Assembly (NCBI GenBank): GCA_900555045.1
Contig: USJW01000007.1
Location: 5,889-69,888 of the forward strand
Direction: 5' to 3'
Length of the DNA: 64,000 bases
Source: an uncultured Clostridium sp.
GTDB taxonomy: Bacteria; Bacillota; Clostridia; Lachnospirales; Lachnospiraceae
Position 1 is the stretch's first letter. Each line of letters opens with the position of its first letter. This document shows, one piece after another, positions 61,874 to 64,000 of this stretch. Both the position numbers and the translations under genes were made by a program. The notes below the pieces were generated by a model. It worked only from the letters and a program-made list of their open reading frames with translations. It ran no database searches and was not told the origin of the DNA.

Positions 61874-62835
61874 TTCATATTCTGCTCGTGATATTGAAGA
61901 TAATAGGTATTGTTCTTCTGGTCATCCTGGGGCTGCTGCTTGGCATTCTCCTGGCAGTGCTGTTCATCCCTGTGAGGTATAAGGCAGAGGGAAGCTACCA
62001 CGGACAGCTGCTGCTGTCGGTCTGCGCCACCTGGTTCTTTCATATCCTGGCATTCAGGGCTGTTTATGAAGGCGAAGGCCTGGTGTGCAGTCTTAAGGTT
62101 CTGGGCTTCAGGCTGTGGCATAATCGGGAAAAGGATCCTGCCCGGGATTTGGAAGACGGTCTGGAGACCATACTGGGAGATGAAGAACAGTCCCTGTATG
62201 AGGAACTGCAGCAGGATGAGGAGCATTACAGGAAATCCCAGGAGGAACAGGCCCACGGCAGTCAACTCCATAGGGAACGCGCAGGAGAACAGGATGCCAA
62301 GCGGAAGGAAAGCAGGGAAGAGGAAGATGGGACCGGGCCTGAGCTTGTCAAAAGGGGGCCCGGTATCATGGGGAAAATAAAAGGCTTCCCGGGCCGTATC
62401 AGTCAGTCAATCAGGCATATACTGGAAAAACTTAAGTTTTCTTTTGCGAAAATCTGTGATAAGCTTAAGGGAATCAGGGAGTTTGTTCAGGAAAAGAAAA
62501 TGTGGCTGGAGGATGAAAAGAATCAGGCGTCCTTAAAGCTCCTTTACAGGCAGACAAAACGTCTCCTGGTACATCTGTGGCCCAGAAAGGGCAGGTGCAC
62601 CGTCACCTTCGGGTTTGACGATCCCTATACCACGGGGCAGGTGCTCCAGGCCGCCAGCCTTATTTACCCGTTTTACCACAGGCAGCTTTTTTTGTACCCG
62701 GTATTTGATGAGAAAATACTGGACGCAGAGGGAAGTCTGAAAGGAAGAATACGGTTATCCGTAATTCTTTGGCTGGTACTCCAGGTCCTGTTTGACGGAC
62801 ATACCCGCAGGATGCTGAAGGGTTTCTTAAAGTGA
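61870..62835 (+). CDS. DUF2953 membrane protein (YtfI-like)
   Basis: A 321-residue protein with an N-terminal membrane helix (residues 5-34), a charged Glu/Arg/Lys-rich linker of about 100 residues (100-200) and a C-terminal domain with KGRCTVTFGFDDPYTTGQVL, the DUF2953 signature. YtfI is encoded beside ytfJ (gerW) in Bacillus, and this order is kept here. Its role is unknown; a part in spore formation is inferred from context. The linker is longer than usual. Confidence 0.85.
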   Translation: MIHILLVILKIIGIVLLVILGLLLGILLAVLFIPVRYKAEGSYHGQLLLSVCATWFFHILAFRAVYEGEGLVCSLKVLGFRLWHNREKDPARDLEDGLETILGDEEQSLYEELQQDEEHYRKSQEEQAHGSQLHRERAGEQDAKRKESREEEDGTGPELVKRGPGIMGKIKGFPGRISQSIRHILEKLKFSFAKICDKLKGIREFVQEKKMWLEDEKNQASLKLLYRQTKRLLVHLWPRKGRCTVTFGFDDPYTTGQVLQAASLIYPFYHRQLFLYPVFDEKILDAEGSLKGRIRLSVILWLVLQVLFDGHTRRMLKGFLK

Positions 62836-62919
62836 TATGACACTCGCGGCGGCTGTTAGGGGATGGGATATCCTGTCCCGGATGCAGCCAGCGGGAATAA
62901 ATAGAGAAGAGGACATACT

Positions 62920-63348
62920 ATGGCAGAGAATCAATTTACATCTACGATAGACACGTTATTTAGAGGCATGGACCAGTTCGTCAACACCAAGACCGTGGTG
63001 GGGGAACCGGTACAGGTGGGAGATACCATCATTGTCCCTCTGGTTGATGTGACATGCGGTATGGCGGCCGGAAGCTTTGCTGAGGGTGTCAAGCAGAAAC
63101 AGCGGGGCGGCGGAGGCATGAGCGCCAAAATGAGCCCCAGCGCCGTGCTGGTGATTCAGGGGGGCGTGACTAAGCTTGTCAATGTAAAGAATCAGGATGC
63201 CATCACCAAAGTCATAGATATGGCGCCGGATTTTATCAACAAATTCCTTGGGGGGAAGCCGGCTGTGTCGGAAGAGACAGTCCAGACTGCGAAGGATACA
63301 GCGGCCGCCTACGACACAGGTAAGGCAGAACATATGGATGTGAAATAG
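62920..63348 (+). CDS. gerW: Spore protein GerW (YtfJ)
   Basis: A 142-residue protein: VVGEPVQVGDTIIVPLVDVT, a glycine-rich KQRGGGGMSAKMSPSAVLVI and a C-terminal part with DMAPDFINKF are the GerW/YtfJ signature. GerW is needed for normal spore germination in Bacillus and is made in the forespore. GAAGAGG lies ahead of the ATG. It follows DUF2953 as in Bacillus. Confidence 0.9.
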   Translation: MAENQFTSTIDTLFRGMDQFVNTKTVVGEPVQVGDTIIVPLVDVTCGMAAGSFAEGVKQKQRGGGGMSAKMSPSAVLVIQGGVTKLVNVKNQDAITKVIDMAPDFINKFLGGKPAVSEETVQTAKDTAAAYDTGKAEHMDVK

Positions 63349-63417
63349 GAATCCCGGGCCGCCTTTCTGCATATGATGGAGTATAGCTTGTTGCAGAATG
63401 GGGGAGACAATTAAGAT

Positions 63418-63555
63418 ATGAGAAGAATATGCGGGCTTATGCTGTTCTGCTTTGGACTGGGGATGGCAGTGCTGCTCTTTATTCCGGAGACAATCTTTAC
63501 CTTCCTGTTCGTTATCGGCTGCCTTGTATTAGGATATAATCTGTTCTGTTGTTAA
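63418..63555 (+). CDS. 45-residue membrane peptide
   Basis: A short frame starting ATG 63418 after GGGGGAG, coding MRRICGLMLFCFGLGMAVLL and a second hydrophobic stretch ending in GYNLFCC. Two membrane helices are separated by a Pro-Glu turn (FIPETI). Sequences ending in GYNLFCC recur, in my recollection, in spore-forming Clostridia, so it is probably a real gene. It is placed 69 bases after gerW, before a terminator. Function unknown. Confidence 0.65.
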   Translation: MRRICGLMLFCFGLGMAVLLFIPETIFTFLFVIGCLVLGYNLFCC

Positions 63556-63613
63556 TATAAACGTATGGCGTATCGAAGAGGAAGAAGACTACAATAGGGA
63601 TTGAATATAAAAT

Positions 63614-63656
63614 ACAGGTTATGCGTACCTCCCATGAGGGCATAGCCTGTTTTTTG
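63614..63656 (+). terminator. Terminator of the gerW group
   Basis: ACAGGTTATGC (63614-63624) and GCATAGCCTGT (63640-63650) form a stem with one G-U pair; six T residues follow. Confidence 0.85.
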
Positions 63657-63711
63657 CTGTCCGCTTTTCTGCGGCAGGGACTGGCAAGCGGAAAAAAAGC
63701 CGGATACGGCG

Positions 63712-63757
63712 CAAAAAAAAGACACCGCCTGTCGGTATGACCGAGACAATGTCTTTT
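63712..63757 (-). terminator. Terminator of rpmB (minus strand)
   Basis: On the minus strand AAAAAGACA pairs with TGTCTTTTT around an inner CGGTCATACCG stem, followed by a run of eight T residues. It may also work on the + strand. Confidence 0.85.
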
Positions 63758-63778
63758 TCCGTGATATGTTCTGTTTCA

Positions 63779-63964
63779 TTAAGCTCTTTCTACAAGGCCT
63801 GAACGTAAGCAGGAAGTACATACGTACATTCTCTGGGTTCCACCATTAACCTTGACTCTGACAGATTTAACGTTCGCTTTCCACATCTTGTTGGATCTTC
63901 TATGGGAATGGCTCACTTGAATTCCGAAATGAGCTGCCTTTTCACAGATTGCACACTTAGCCAT
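63779..63964 (-). CDS. rpmB: 50S ribosomal protein L28
   Basis: A 61-residue zinc-binding form of L28: MAKCAICEKAAHFGIQVSHS, then NVKSVRVKVNGGTQRMYVCT and a second CxxC in CTSC. AAGGAGG is at the ideal distance from the ATG at 63964. The Cys-containing form of L28 is the zinc-rich C+ type. It is the last gene in the window and transcribed against the gerW group. Confidence 0.96.
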   Translation of the reverse strand: MAKCAICEKAAHFGIQVSHSHRRSNKMWKANVKSVRVKVNGGTQRMYVCTSCLRSGLVERA

Positions 63965-64000
63965 ACTATTGCACCTCCTTAGCACGTTACTTGGATTCTT

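Overview
The window is 64 kb of chromosome from a GC-rich, spore-forming member of the Clostridia, most likely a Lachnospiraceae related to Enterocloster/Lachnoclostridium (family-level inference; I cannot name a species). The evidence is spoIVA, gerW (ytfJ), a SpoVB-like flippase and a BofC-like protein, a long form of ribose-phosphate pyrophosphokinase, the DUF512/DUF6472/der/plsY/gpsA order, zinc-binding L28, and AAGGAGG ribosome binding sites. I see no insertion sequences, prophage, integrase, CRISPR array, tRNA or rRNA. Genes cover almost the whole window, and nearly all are on the + strand.

Layout. 1-0.8 kb: end of a SpoVB-like flippase and a BofC-like protein. 0.9-7.4 kb: two FAD-dependent oxidoreductases, proB, a DUF896 protein, 5-formyl-THF cyclo-ligase, proA and a signal peptidase. 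7.4-8.7 kb (minus): a formamidase/acetamidase-family protein carrying a CxxC/CxxC insertion. 9-12.5 kb: a heterodimeric ABC exporter. 12.6-23 kb: an information-processing block (miaB, mutS, trmD, a CNNM/CorC transporter, rplS, lepB, rbgA, rnhB, yraN, pgeF). 23-26.2 kb: a two-gene molybdopterin oxidoreductase with no membrane anchor. 26.3-32.5 kb: a sugar module (GH2 beta-glycosidase, GntR regulator, lipoprotein binding protein, two permeases). 32.6-38.9 kb: prs (minus), then DUF512 radical SAM, DUF6472, der, plsY, gpsA. 39-43.9 kb: a complete branched-chain amino acid type ABC importer (livJHMGF). 44-49.5 kb: an HD-domain alarmone-hydrolase-like protein, spoIVA, a beta-CASP metallo-hydrolase, rnhA and an LprI-like surface protein. 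49.7-52.7 kb: alaS and rpsU. 52.9-64 kb: rqcH (minus), yicC, gmk, rpoZ, rimO, pgsA, cinA, two unrecognised proteins, DUF2953, gerW, a 45-residue membrane peptide and rpmB (minus).

Most of the window is ordinary core genome. The parts that most deserve a second look are regulatory: long DNA dyads placed exactly over the promoters of the dms-like operon, the liv operon and the HD-domain gene, and a sigma-E-type promoter before spoIVA. A drop in GC and a shift in codon choice just after rpsU (about 52.7 kb) suggests that the last 11 kb has a different history, or that the contig is joined there. I found no convincing new multi-gene system.
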